The position numbers and the translations under genes were made by a program. Shown piece after piece: positions 7,901 to 15,080 of a DNA stretch of 64,000 bases. Position 1 is the first letter of the stretch. The number at the start of each line of letters is the position of its first letter. Origin of the DNA: CALMEC01 sp964434425. GTDB taxonomy: Bacteria > Actinomycetota > Thermoleophilia > Miltoncostaeales > Miltoncostaeaceae. The stretch lies in NCBI GenBank assembly GCA_964434425.1, contig CAYSVH010000008.1:47227-111226 (forward strand), written 5' to 3'. The notes beneath the pieces were generated by a model, which saw only the letters and a list, made by a program, of their open reading frames with translations, had not been told where the DNA came from and searched no databases.

Positions 7901-9157
7901 CTAGACGGTGGTCTCGACACGCTCCGGCGTGGACGGGTCGAGGTCCATGTCGTAGGCGGTTCCACCGTGCAGGATGGGGTCGATTCCGGCGATCTCGTCC
8001 TCCTCCTTGACACGGAAGCCGATGGTCTTGTCGATCACCCGACCGATGATGTAGGCGACGACGAAGGAGTAGACCATGACGGTGAGCGCCGGGACGATCT
8101 GCGTCATGAGCTGATCGATGTTGCCGCTGAAGAAGAGCCCGGTGTCCTGTGCGAGGAACCCGAGGTACAGACAGCCGACCATACCGGCGACGAGGTGGAG
8201 ACCCACGACGTCGAGCGAGTCGTCGTAGCCCAGCTTGTACTTCAGCTCGATCGCGAAGGCACACACGGCACCGGCGACGAAGCCGAGCACGACGGCCCAG
8301 ATCGGGTCGAGGTTGGCGCAGGCCGGCGTGATGGCGACCAGGCCGGCGACCACACCGGAGGCGGCTCCGACGGCCGTGGCCTTCCCGCTGCGGATCCGCT
8401 CGATGAGGATGAAGCCGAGGATGCCGGCGGCCGGAGCACCGATCGTGTTGAGGAAGATCAGGGCGCCGAGGCCGTCCTCGGTGGCGGCACCGGTGTTGAA
8501 TCCGAACCAACCGAACCACAGGATGGCGGCACCGATGAGCACCAGCGGGACGTTGTGCGGCTTGGCGGCTTCCTTGCTGAAGCCCGTGAGGCGCTTGCCG
8601 AGGACGAGTGCCAGGGCGAGCGCGGCCGCACCGGCGTTGATGTGGACCGCGGTGCCGCCGGCCCAGTCGATGGTGGAGGTCTCACCGAAGCCGAACTTGC
8701 CGATCCAGCCGGTCATGCCCTCGTCATCGAAGGCCCAGACCCAGCCCTGAACGGGGAAGTACGAGACCGTTGCCCAGACACCGGCGAAGACGAGCCACGG
8801 GAAGAACCGGGCCCGGTCGGCGACGGCGCCCGAGATGAGGGCGGTCGTGATGATGGCGAACGTGCCGCCGAATGCGACGCCGGCAAGTGCGTCGCTGCCC
8901 GTGAGGTCGTTCACACCGAGGTCGGAGAATGGGTTGGCAACCACGGAGCCCCAGAATCCATCACCACTGAGAACACCCATGTTGTACCCGTAGATGATCC
9001 AGAGAACTGCGATGAGTCCGAGGGCGCCGAAGCTGAGCATCATCATCGAGACGACGCTCTTGGCTTTGACGAGGCCTCCGTAGAAGAAGGCGAGTCCCGG
9101 TGTCATGAAGAGCACCAGGGCTGCGCACACAAGTAGCCATATCGTTCCGGCGGTCAT
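7901..9157 (-). CDS. amt: Ammonium transporter
   Basis: Amt/Mep/Rh-family channel that admits ammonium, 418 residues with about eleven membrane helices. The N-terminus MTPGLAFFYGGLVKAKSV is diagnostic. Pore residues include the twin histidines in GGTAVHINAG (about residue 168) and VVGLHLVAGMVG (about 318); the second site normally reads VHGVGG, so its surroundings are slightly unusual. The cytosolic tail KEEDEIAGIDPILHGGTAYD matches the family's regulatory C-terminus. No glnK is adjacent, which is atypical for actinobacterial amt. A GGAAGGA ribosome site precedes the ATG, and a TAGCGT hexamer about 155 bases upstream could be its -10. Confidence 0.95.
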   Translation of the reverse strand: MTAGTIWLLVCAALVLFMTPGLAFFYGGLVKAKSVVSMMMLSFGALGLIAVLWIIYGYNMGVLSGDGFWGSVVANPFSDLGVNDLTGSDALAGVAFGGTFAIITTALISGAVADRARFFPWLVFAGVWATVSYFPVQGWVWAFDDEGMTGWIGKFGFGETSTIDWAGGTAVHINAGAAALALALVLGKRLTGFSKEAAKPHNVPLVLIGAAILWFGWFGFNTGAATEDGLGALIFLNTIGAPAAGILGFILIERIRSGKATAVGAASGVVAGLVAITPACANLDPIWAVVLGFVAGAVCAFAIELKYKLGYDDSLDVVGLHLVAGMVGCLYLGFLAQDTGLFFSGNIDQLMTQIVPALTVMVYSFVVAYIIGRVIDKTIGFRVKEEDEIAGIDPILHGGTAYDMDLDPSTPERVETTV

Positions 9158-9879
9158 AGGGTCCTTCCGCTTTGTTCAGGTTTTCCGAGGCGCGATGCCT
9201 CTGGTTATGTCGCGTTGACCGAGATCCCGGGCCCGGAGACGGTGAAAAGTGCAGGTGACACAGGTGAGGTCCGGGATCGTCGGTGACCGTTTCGTACGGT
9301 TGAGCAGACGCTAGAGCGGCGGGGCGGCCGATCGGTTTGGACCAATCCACAAAGATCGATGGCGTTCACTTCACCACGCGGAAAACGCTGAGGGCGTACC
9401 GGGGAGGGCCTCGGACGGCGTGGCGATGGGAACTTTTCGGCGCCCTCCGGGGAATACGGGGTGATGGAGGACCGTCGCTCAGACAGGTGCATCATCCGCC
9501 GCTGCAACCCGACCGGCCCCGTCGGGCTCTCGTCGCGACGGACTTCGGCGGCCATCCGGGGCTGATCCATGAAACGCAGGCGCGGGTCATGGGGGACCTC
9601 CGGGGCGCGGCTACCTGATCGGTGTGGAGTCGCACGGGACGTCGCGTACACCCTGATCGAGAGACCAGCCGGGCCGGCGCGGGCCTGCGTGCCGGTTTAC
9701 CGGGCTTCGCGCCGTCCCTGACGTGGGTGCGGGTAGGGGCACGTCCAGGATCGGATACCACCGTCCGTGCTGGGCCCCTGCCTGGCGCTCACGGCAGTTG
9801 ACCGGAGCTCATACGAAGGCCCCGCAGCCCGCTGCGAGGTCACAGGGAGGGCTGGCGGGCTTCGCTCATGAAAGGTCTC
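9158..9879. other. Long intergenic region between amt and the sigma factor gene
   Basis: About 720 bases, the longest gene-free stretch in the window. It should contain the minus-strand amt promoter (TAGCGT at 9310-9315 is the best -10) and an approximately 150-nt amt leader. The leader has GATCCCGGG and TCCGGGATC about 50 bases apart, which could form a stem. The right end holds the sigma gene's terminator-like hairpin. Reading frames here have no recognisable protein signal. No tRNA is seen. Confidence 0.45.
9826..9861 (-). terminator. Probable terminator of the sigma factor gene
   Basis: AGCCCGC pairs with GCGGGCT over a 22-nt interior that contains a second possible fold. It lies just beyond the minus-strand stop at 9880. 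The stem is modest, so support is moderate. Confidence 0.4.
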
Positions 9880-10944
9880 CTACTGGAGTCGGGCGGCCTC
9901 GGCCATACTCGCCAGCTTCTGGAGCGACTGGTGCTCGACCTGGCGGATGCGCTCACGGGTGACGTTGAACATGCGGCCCAGTTCGTCCAGCGTGCGCGGC
10001 TTCTCGCCGCCCAGGCCGTAGCGGAGTTCCAGAACGCGGCGCTCGCGATACGAGAGCTGATCGAGAAGATCACCGAGCGCCTCGTGGCGAAGCGTGGTCT
10101 CGGCGGCCATCTCGGGGGCGACGGTGTTCTCGTCGGCCAGGAAGCGCACGAACTCGGCCTCCTCGTCCTCACCGACCGGCTTCTCGAGCGACACGATGGG
10201 CTGAGCGCTGCGGAGGATGTCCTCGACCTCCTCCGGCGGCAGGCCGGTGGCCTCGCCGAGCTCCTCGACGGTGGGCTCACGACCCAGCTGACCGATGAGC
10301 ACGCGCTCGGCGCGGCTGATCTGGTTGAGCTTCTCGACGACGTGGACCGGGATGCGGATGGTGCGCCCCTTGTCGGCGAGCGCGCGCGTCACCGCCTGGC
10401 GGATCCACCAGGTGGCATACGTGGAGAACTTGAACCCGCGACGCCAGTCGAACTTCTCGACCGCGCGGACCAGGCCGAGGGTACCCTCCTGGATGAGGTC
10501 GAGGAAGGGGAGACCACGGCCGCGGTATGCCTTCGCGATCGACACGACCAGGCGGAGGTTGGCCTCGACCATCTGGCGCTTGGCCTCGGGATCTCCGTTC
10601 TCGATGCGCTTCGCGAGGCTGACCTCCTGCGCGGCGGTGAGGAGCGGTACACGTCCGATGTCCTTCAGGAACAGCTGGAGTGCGTCGGTCGTCTGCTCGA
10701 CCGCCGGATGGGTGCGCCGGTTGCGCTCGGCCTCGTCCAGTTCGGCCGTGCGGGCACGCGCTTCGATGGCGTCGACGATGTCGACTCCGAGCTCGTCGAG
10801 GTGCTGGTAGAGCTCGGCCTGCGAGGTTGCGTCGACGTTGATGGCGTCGAGCGCTTCGCCGACCTCCTCGACGCTCAGGAACCCAAGCTCCTGACCGCGC
10901 GCGATGAGCGCCTGCAGCTCGCCTTGGTCAATCAGCTCTTGCAG
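9880..10944 (-). CDS. Principal RNA polymerase sigma factor (RpoD/SigA-like), probable CTG start
   Basis: Sigma-70 family factor of 354 residues if read from CTG. Visible regions are 1.2 (LQLFLKDIGRVPLLTAAQEVSLAKRI), 2.1-2.4 (NLRLVVSIAKAYRGRG, DLIQEGTLGLVRAVEKFD, KFSTYATWWIRQAV), 3 (TIRIPVHVVEKLN) and 4.2 (TLDELGRMFNVTRERIRQVE). These match housekeeping sigma factors. The first ATG, at 10572, falls inside region 2.1, far too late. Upstream the frame is open back to a TAA, with no ATG, GTG or TTG. CTG at 10944 begins LQELIDQGELQALIARGQE, which aligns residue for residue with the N-terminus I recall for Thermoleophilia sigma factors. AAAGGA lies 14 bases upstream. Confidence 0.88.
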   Translation of the reverse strand: MQELIDQGELQALIARGQELGFLSVEEVGEALDAINVDATSQAELYQHLDELGVDIVDAIEARARTAELDEAERNRRTHPAVEQTTDALQLFLKDIGRVPLLTAAQEVSLAKRIENGDPEAKRQMVEANLRLVVSIAKAYRGRGLPFLDLIQEGTLGLVRAVEKFDWRRGFKFSTYATWWIRQAVTRALADKGRTIRIPVHVVEKLNQISRAERVLIGQLGREPTVEELGEATGLPPEEVEDILRSAQPIVSLEKPVGEDEEAEFVRFLADENTVAPEMAAETTLRHEALGDLLDQLSYRERRVLELRYGLGGEKPRTLDELGRMFNVTRERIRQVEHQSLQKLASMAEAARLQ

Positions 10945-11244
10945 TCCCGTCGCGTCCGTCCTTTACTCCGAAGTTCGGCACCGTCGTCATGACACACCAC
11001 GTCGTCCCGTGGCCGTCATCTCGTGGAGAGCAGTGCCCCGATTGTGCGCGAAGACCGGGAGATCGCGATCCGACGACCTTCGCTCCGGGGGAGTGTAGCC
11101 CGGTTCGTGCGCCCGGTACAGGGGCCGACACACATTTCTTTCGGTTCGTCTCCGGTCCGTGGCCCCGTGACCGCAAGGAATCACGGCTTCCGAGGCCAAC
11201 AGTAAGATGTCCAAACCTCGGTTCCCACGGCGAATGGGGAAGTC

Positions 11245-11811
11245 TTGACCGCAGCACGCGAACCTCAGCATTCCACGAGCGGCCCGGCCGGATGGGTCGT
11301 GCTCCTGGCGCTGATGGTGCTCGCATTGATCATCGCCGGCGTGGCGAAGGGATGCGAGGACGATGAGCCGGCAGCCGGTCCGGTCACGACGACGACCGGC
11401 CCCACCGATACCGGTCAGACGAGCACGGCCGACGCACAGGGGCAGGCGGTGATCGCCGAGATCAACCGTGCGGTCCAGGCGGCCGGGGGGGTCCAGTTCG
11501 CGACGGGTGAGACGACGCTCACCCCCGCCAGCGAGAGGATCCTGGACGACGTCGCCGTCATCATGAACCGGAACATCGACGTGAAGGCCGAGGTCGGCGG
11601 GCACACGGACACCCAGGGCGACGCCCAGAAGAATCAGCAGATCAGCCAGCAACGCGCACAGGCCGTGGTCAAGTACCTCAACGACAAGGGCATCCCGGCC
11701 GCGAACCTGAGGGCCGTGGGCTACGGCTCGCAGCAGCCCCTTGAGCCGAACGACACCACCGAGGAACTGCGGGCCAAGAACCGCCGCGTCGAGTTCAAGC
11801 TCATGTCTTAG
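11245..11811 (+). CDS. OmpA-family peptidoglycan-binding membrane protein
   Basis: A 188-residue protein anchored by one membrane helix (about residues 17-37), followed by a Thr-rich linker and a C-terminal OmpA/MotB-type domain. The domain shows VQFATGETTLTPASERILDDVA, GGHTDTQGD and NLRAVGYGSQQPLEPNDT, including the Asp and Arg positions that grip diaminopimelate in such domains. In a Gram-positive envelope it probably tethers the membrane to peptidoglycan. The start is TTG, preceded by GGGGAAG. A TAAGAT -10-like hexamer lies about 40 bases upstream. Its stop codon TAG is the first three bases of repeat copy 2, so the present C-terminus (EFKLMS) is set by the repeat boundary. Confidence 0.85.
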   Translation: MTAAREPQHSTSGPAGWVVLLALMVLALIIAGVAKGCEDDEPAAGPVTTTTGPTDTGQTSTADAQGQAVIAEINRAVQAAGGVQFATGETTLTPASERILDDVAVIMNRNIDVKAEVGGHTDTQGDAQKNQQISQQRAQAVVKYLNDKGIPAANLRAVGYGSQQPLEPNDTTEELRAKNRRVEFKLMS

Positions 11812-11973
11812 TGTCCCGCGTCAGAAGTTCGTGGTCGTTCGCCGGCTGCACCTCATCGCGAGGCGGTGTCCTCGACCGCCGAAATGTTCCCGCTATTCCG
11901 GCGGTCTCTCGTCCGTGCCTCGCGGGAGATTCGCTCGGCAAACACCAAACGAGCTTCTGACGCGGGACACTAG
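11809..11973 (+). repeat. Family A palindromic repeat, copy 2
   Basis: An element of about 164 bp beginning TAGTGTCCCGCGTCAGAAG. The reverse complement of its right end begins with the same 19 bases. The two arms (73 and 74 nt) stay aligned to the centre, sharing CGCGAGGC and GACCGCCG at matching offsets, with a loop of about 17 nt. It supplies the stop codon of the OmpA-like gene. Confidence 0.92.
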
Positions 11974-11997
11974 AGGGGTGACTTCCCGGGATCGTGG

Positions 11998-12468
11998 ATG
12001 TGGGGTGCGTCACCTGTGGATACGGCGCGTCGCCGCGGGCCGAAGGACCGGGTGGTGCGCTTTCCGAGGTATCCGGTGGCCGGCCAGGGGTGGCGGTCCT
12101 GCGGCGGTCACCGCGGATCGGTCGCCGACGGGGCACGCGTCGTGGGCATAGTCGTCGCGACCGTCGTCGCGTTCGTGTTCTTCGACGGTCCCCTGCGCTG
12201 GGCGATCGTCGCCGGTGGCGTCCTCTACGAGGTCGTCGAGACATACGCGTTCGTCCGCTGGAGCCGCCGGCGCCACCCCCAGGTGGGCAGCGAGCGCATG
12301 CTCGGAGCGCGTGCGGTGGTGGCCACGTCGCTCGATCCCCATGGCCAGGTGATGGTGGACGGAGAGCGATGGCGTGCCGTCGCCGAGGTCACATGCGCGG
12401 TCGGATCCGAGGTGGAGATCATCGCCGTCGACGGCCTGGAGCTCACGGTCCGCCCCCTCGACGGGTGA
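11998..12468 (+). CDS. NfeD-like membrane protein
   Basis: Membrane protein with a C-terminal OB-fold domain of the NfeD type. A hydrophobic hairpin (VVGIVVATVVAFVFF, then WAIVAGGVLYEVVETYAF) precedes LGARAVVATSLDPHGQVMVDG, ERWRAVAE and the ending GSEVEIIAVDGLELTVRPL. Such proteins usually partner flotillin or a membrane protease; neither is adjacent. The first 40 or so residues from this ATG look non-coding and overlap a stretch resembling family B repeats. A GTG at 12142, which begins at the first membrane segment, may be the true start. The TGA stop lies inside the left arm of the next repeat. Confidence 0.65.
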   Translation: MWGASPVDTARRRGPKDRVVRFPRYPVAGQGWRSCGGHRGSVADGARVVGIVVATVVAFVFFDGPLRWAIVAGGVLYEVVETYAFVRWSRRRHPQVGSERMLGARAVVATSLDPHGQVMVDGERWRAVAEVTCAVGSEVEIIAVDGLELTVRPLDG

Positions 12469-12612
12469 TTCCGCGGGGTGGTGACTGAGTGGTGCCTCAA
12501 CGATGCGTGTGGTGTGGTCGCTGATTGCGCGAATGGGGACGCAGGCAAGGTCGCAGGAACGCGGGAGGTCGACGAGCGCAGGAGATCCGGACTCATGACC
12601 CCACGGAATCAC
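12465..12612. repeat. Family B palindromic repeat
   Basis: GTGATTCCGCGGGGT at 12465-12479 and ACCCCACGGAATCAC at 12598-12612 are inverted, matching at 14 of 15 positions and enclosing 118 bases. The left arm contains the TGA stop of the NfeD-like gene. The arms resemble those at 22083 and 62506. Confidence 0.6.
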
Positions 12613-12657
12613 GCCGATTGGGAGCGGGAGGACACGCACGGCCGACCGAGGAACGAT

Positions 12658-13071
12658 ATGGCGACGATCTCACAGCTGAACGGGGTGACCGAGGCCCATG
12701 TGACCGCCCTCAGGGATGCGGGGATCCGGACCCTGTCGGACCTCCTGGCCGCCGATGCGACCGACGGAGGCCGACGTGAGGTCGCCACGGTGGCAGGAGC
12801 GGCCCCGGAGGATGTCGCCCGCTGGACGGGCGTCGGCCGCTTGGTGCAGGTGGACGGCATCGGCCCGGCGACCGCGGACCTCCTGGTGCGTGCCGGGCTC
12901 ACGTCTGTCGAAGACCTCGCCTACAGTCGGCCGCGCGACCTGGCCGCGCGTCTGGGCGAGGTCTCGTCCGGAGCCGGGCCTCAGCCGCGTCGCGTGGCAC
13001 AGTGGATCGCCGCGGCCCACGAGATGCTGCATCCCTCGTACTCCAGGAATCCGCAACTGCTCCAGGCCTGA
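12658..13071 (+). CDS. Helix-hairpin-helix (DUF4332-like) protein
   Basis: A 137-residue protein with two helix-hairpin-helix modules. The first is ISQLNGVTEAHVTALRDAGIRTLSDLLAAD and the second VDGIGPATADLLVRAGLTSVEDLA (about residues 64-87), as in DUF4332 proteins. Such modules usually bind DNA or partner proteins without sequence specificity. The ATG follows GAGGAACGAT; earlier in-frame starts read into the repeat. It stands alone on this strand. The specific role is unknown. Confidence 0.7.
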   Translation: MATISQLNGVTEAHVTALRDAGIRTLSDLLAADATDGGRREVATVAGAAPEDVARWTGVGRLVQVDGIGPATADLLVRAGLTSVEDLAYSRPRDLAARLGEVSSGAGPQPRRVAQWIAAAHEMLHPSYSRNPQLLQA

Positions 13072-13127
13072 CTGCCGCGGCGGTCCGCGATGTCTCGCTC
13101 CCGTACGTGGGAACGCGGCCGGAACGG

Positions 13128-13535
13128 TCAGGCGGCCACGGGGAAGCTCAACTGCTCGTCCGGAGGTGCCGGGACCGCGGCCACGGCGTCGATGAGCTTG
13201 GTCGCGATGGGTGACTGCGCGCGAATCTCCTCGATCACATCGTGAGCCGCCGATGTCCGCGGGCTCCAGAGCGCGTGGAGCGGGATCTGGCGTTCGTCCA
13301 TCTGATCGACGATGACGGCCAAACCGGCCAGCCGGACCAGCATTCCACGGCGGGTGCGCGCACCGTTCGTGCAGTTGCTCAGGGTTCGGAGCGACACCCC
13401 TGCGGCACGCGCGATGTGCTGGGGCGGAAGGCCTCTCCGGATGAGCGAATCCCGGAGGCTCGCCGCGCCGTCACACGCGTGGTTCAAGAGGCGGAGCGAG
13501 TACCCGGTCTCGTTGTGGGAGTGCTGCATCGTCAT
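13128..13535 (-). CDS. SOS-box-controlled helix-turn-helix protein
   Basis: A 135-residue protein I cannot place in a named family. Residues about 29-75 read like a helix-turn-helix: LIRRGLPPQHIARAAGVSLRTLS followed by NGARTRRGMLVRLAGL. The C-terminal part is helical and acidic and ends QLSFPVAA. The ATG is preceded by GGGGG at 8-base spacing. A well-formed promoter with a LexA box (13586-13614) puts transcription start about 40 bases upstream. That excludes the upstream in-frame start at 13586. The gene is therefore probably induced by DNA damage. Possible roles are a transcription factor or a toxin-antitoxin-type regulator; no toxin is adjacent. Confidence 0.65.
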   Translation of the reverse strand: MTMQHSHNETGYSLRLLNHACDGAASLRDSLIRRGLPPQHIARAAGVSLRTLSNCTNGARTRRGMLVRLAGLAVIVDQMDERQIPLHALWSPRTSAAHDVIEEIRAQSPIATKLIDAVAAVPAPPDEQLSFPVAA

Positions 13536-13585
13536 CGCGAAAACCCCCTTCGGCACGAGTGGCATCCGATCTGCTTGATGCCACA

Positions 13586-13614
13586 ACAGTAGCGAACATA
13601 CGTTCGTGCGTCAA
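13586..13614 (-). promoter_or_regulatory. Promoter with embedded LexA (SOS) box
   Basis: On the minus strand, -35 TTGACG and -10 TACTGT are separated by exactly 17 bases. The spacer holds the palindrome at 13593-13606, which reads CGAACATACGTTCG on the plus strand. It fits the Gram-positive/actinobacterial LexA consensus CGAACRNRYGTTCG at every position, so bound LexA would block polymerase directly. Confidence 0.82.
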
Positions 13615-13962
13615 GCCCGTGCGACGAGGATGTGCGCGGCCGCCACGGTGACCACGCGGGGCGCCGGGAAGCGCTGCCAGCATCGTCGCGCCGGTGAGAG
13701 CCGGTACCAGGAGTGCCGGGTGCCAGACGGCGGCCAGCACGGTGGCCGTGATCGTCACGGCGAGAAGGGCGCGCCGTGGAAGGGGAGAATCCGCCCGCGC
13801 CTCGACCAGGGCGAGGGCCACGATGGCGATCGCGATCAGCGATCCGACGATCCAGGCGCCACCGCCGACCACGGCCAGCGTGGTGAACGCGATGACCGCG
13901 ACCGATGCGAACTCACCGAGAAATGTTCGATGCACTGACTCGCCTTCTGCCTGGGACTCCAT
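13611..13962 (-). pseudogene. Small polytopic membrane protein with an apparent frameshift
   Basis: From ATG at 13962 (or GTG at 13935, better spaced from AAGGCGAG) the frame encodes four or so hydrophobic segments, such as FASVAVIAFTTLAVVGGG and ALLVPALTGATMLAALPG. It then turns abruptly polar and runs on to 13471 through the SOS promoter. Dropping one base from the GGGG run at 13658-13661 continues the hydrophobic segment as RVVTVAAAHILVARA and stops at 13611-13613. This points to a one-base insertion, either a real mutation or a sequence error. Function unknown. Confidence 0.5.
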
Positions 13963-14046
13963 TCCTTATATGTCACGGCGAGGCGAAACCGTTGCGTCGA
14001 AGCGGTACTTCTTACAAATTGGACACGGGATCTGTTCCTGGGCATG

Positions 14047-14078
14047 AAAAAGGCCCGGCACCGATGCGGTGCCGGGCC
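14047..14078 (-). terminator. Rho-independent terminator with T-run
   Basis: On the minus strand an 11-bp perfect stem, GGCCCGGCACC with its complement, and a 5-nt loop are followed by TTTTT. It is the only terminator in the window with a clear T-run. It could end the short unit upstream or attenuate the membrane gene downstream. Confidence 0.88.
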
Positions 14079-14152
14079 CGGGTGCAGCTGGGTTTCGCAT
14101 CAGGGTGCGAACGTGCCCAACATGCTGCGGCTGCGCGATGAAGGGCGCACCC

Positions 14153-14185
14153 CTAGCTACTGCAACCTCCACATGGTTCGGACAA
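14153..14185 (-). CDS. Putative 10-residue peptide MSEPCGGCSS
   Basis: TTG start, ten codons, TAG stop. GGAGG lies eight bases before the TTG within AAAGGAGGTGG, the longest anti-Shine-Dalgarno match in the window. The product would carry two Cys residues in a CGGC arrangement. Cysteine codons in a leader before a terminator suggest attenuation, but this is inference. Confidence 0.35.
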   Translation of the reverse strand: MSEPCGGCSS

Positions 14186-14252
14186 TCGGACCACCTCCTT
14201 TCCGTGGTACGTCACACGCTATCGCAGGTGCGGGGACGCCTTCAGGGGTCGG

Positions 14253-15080
14253 TCAGAGGACCTCGCCGAGGAAGGAGGAGATCGCCTGCGAGAGCGCACC
14301 ACCCCGCCACGTGAGCGGGGGGCTGCCCTCGGGTTCGGTGACCGTCCGCGAGTCCGCGATGCGGTCGTGGTACGCCATGGCCACGGCATACGGATGATCG
14401 GCATCGAACTCGTCACGGGTCGCGACGATCAGTGTGGGCGCCTCGACGGCGTCAAGTGCGGCGAGTCCGTCGAAGGCGGCAGAGCGGGGCGTCCACGTCA
14501 GGGCGTCGGCGACGGCGTCAGGATGCCGGTGCCGCTCCATCCGCTGGATGACGACCCGCCGCAGCCGATCGTGCCAGTCGTCGGGCCCCTTGTCCCCGAT
14601 CGCGTCGTAGAAGCCCTCCACACCTCCGTTCCGGAGCCCGTCGGCCAGCCGGTCCCAGCGCTCCGGCTCGTCGGTGGGCCGCCCCAGGTGGGCCGGCGCG
14701 CCGATCACGAGGGCCGAAACGCGCTCGGGATGGTTCAGGGCAAGGGCGAGGGCGGTGTGCGACCCCATGGAATGTCCCGCCAGCACGGCTCGGTCGATGC
14801 CCCGGTGGTCCATGACGGCCAGCGCGTCGGCCGTGAGTGACGCGTAGTCGTAGGCCGTTCGGTCCGGCGCGGGATCGGACTCGCCGTGTCCACGCGCGTC
14901 GTACGAGACCATCCGGTGACCGGCGCGCTCCAGCATCCGCGATCCGTGCAGCACGTAGCGGCGGGTGGCGGAGAGGCCGTGGAGGAGCAGGATCGGCGTT
15001 CCCTCGCCGCCGGTGTCATCACCCAGGAGTCGGTGCCCGCCGGGCCGCTCGAGCGTCCAGTCGATGGCGGCCTCGGTCAT
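14253..15080 (-). CDS. Alpha/beta hydrolase, catalytic His not evident
   Basis: A 275-residue alpha/beta-hydrolase fold protein. The oxyanion-hole motif is LLLHGLSATRR (about residues 31-41), DARGHGESDP follows, and the nucleophile elbow is AGHSMGSHTAL (Ser at about 104). The acid is probably an Asp in ATRDEFDADHPYA. The usual C-terminal catalytic His position falls in EGSPPLTWRGGALS, where no His is present; the last His is in AMAYHDR. The enzyme may use another residue or be non-catalytic. The start overlaps the stop of the upstream membrane protein gene, forming a glutaredoxin-membrane protein-hydrolase unit. Confidence 0.85.
   Translation of the reverse strand: MTEAAIDWTLERPGGHRLLGDDTGGEGTPILLLHGLSATRRYVLHGSRMLERAGHRMVSYDARGHGESDPAPDRTAYDYASLTADALAVMDHRGIDRAVLAGHSMGSHTALALALNHPERVSALVIGAPAHLGRPTDEPERWDRLADGLRNGGVEGFYDAIGDKGPDDWHDRLRRVVIQRMERHRHPDAVADALTWTPRSAAFDGLAALDAVEAPTLIVATRDEFDADHPYAVAMAYHDRIADSRTVTEPEGSPPLTWRGGALSQAISSFLGEVL

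Larger units (their letters stand above)
14047..14209 (-). ncRNA. Candidate small transcription unit with structured RNA
   Basis: On the minus strand a TAGCGT -10 hexamer (14216-14221, the same hexamer as upstream of acpP) is followed within 30 bases by an exceptionally strong Shine-Dalgarno, AAAGGAGGTGG. A 10-codon frame follows, then GGGTGCG and CGCACCC, which can pair across about 36 bases, then the T-run terminator. Nothing longer than the 10-codon frame is convincingly coding. It may be a leader-peptide attenuator or a stand-alone small RNA. Confidence 0.45.

Noticed and set aside
9620..9860. tRNA gene in the long intergenic region
   Set aside because: No cloverleaf, no TTCGAAT-type T-loop and no CCA-compatible acceptor could be built.
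13966..14172. 68-residue minus-strand frame with a CPIC motif
   Set aside because: It runs through a T-run terminator hairpin and contains no other protein-like feature; the CPIC is probably chance.
14186..14201. 16S rRNA 3' end, because GGACCACCTCCTTTCC resembles the anti-Shine-Dalgarno
   Set aside because: No rRNA sequence lies upstream; it is the reverse complement of a strong ribosome-binding site on the minus strand.
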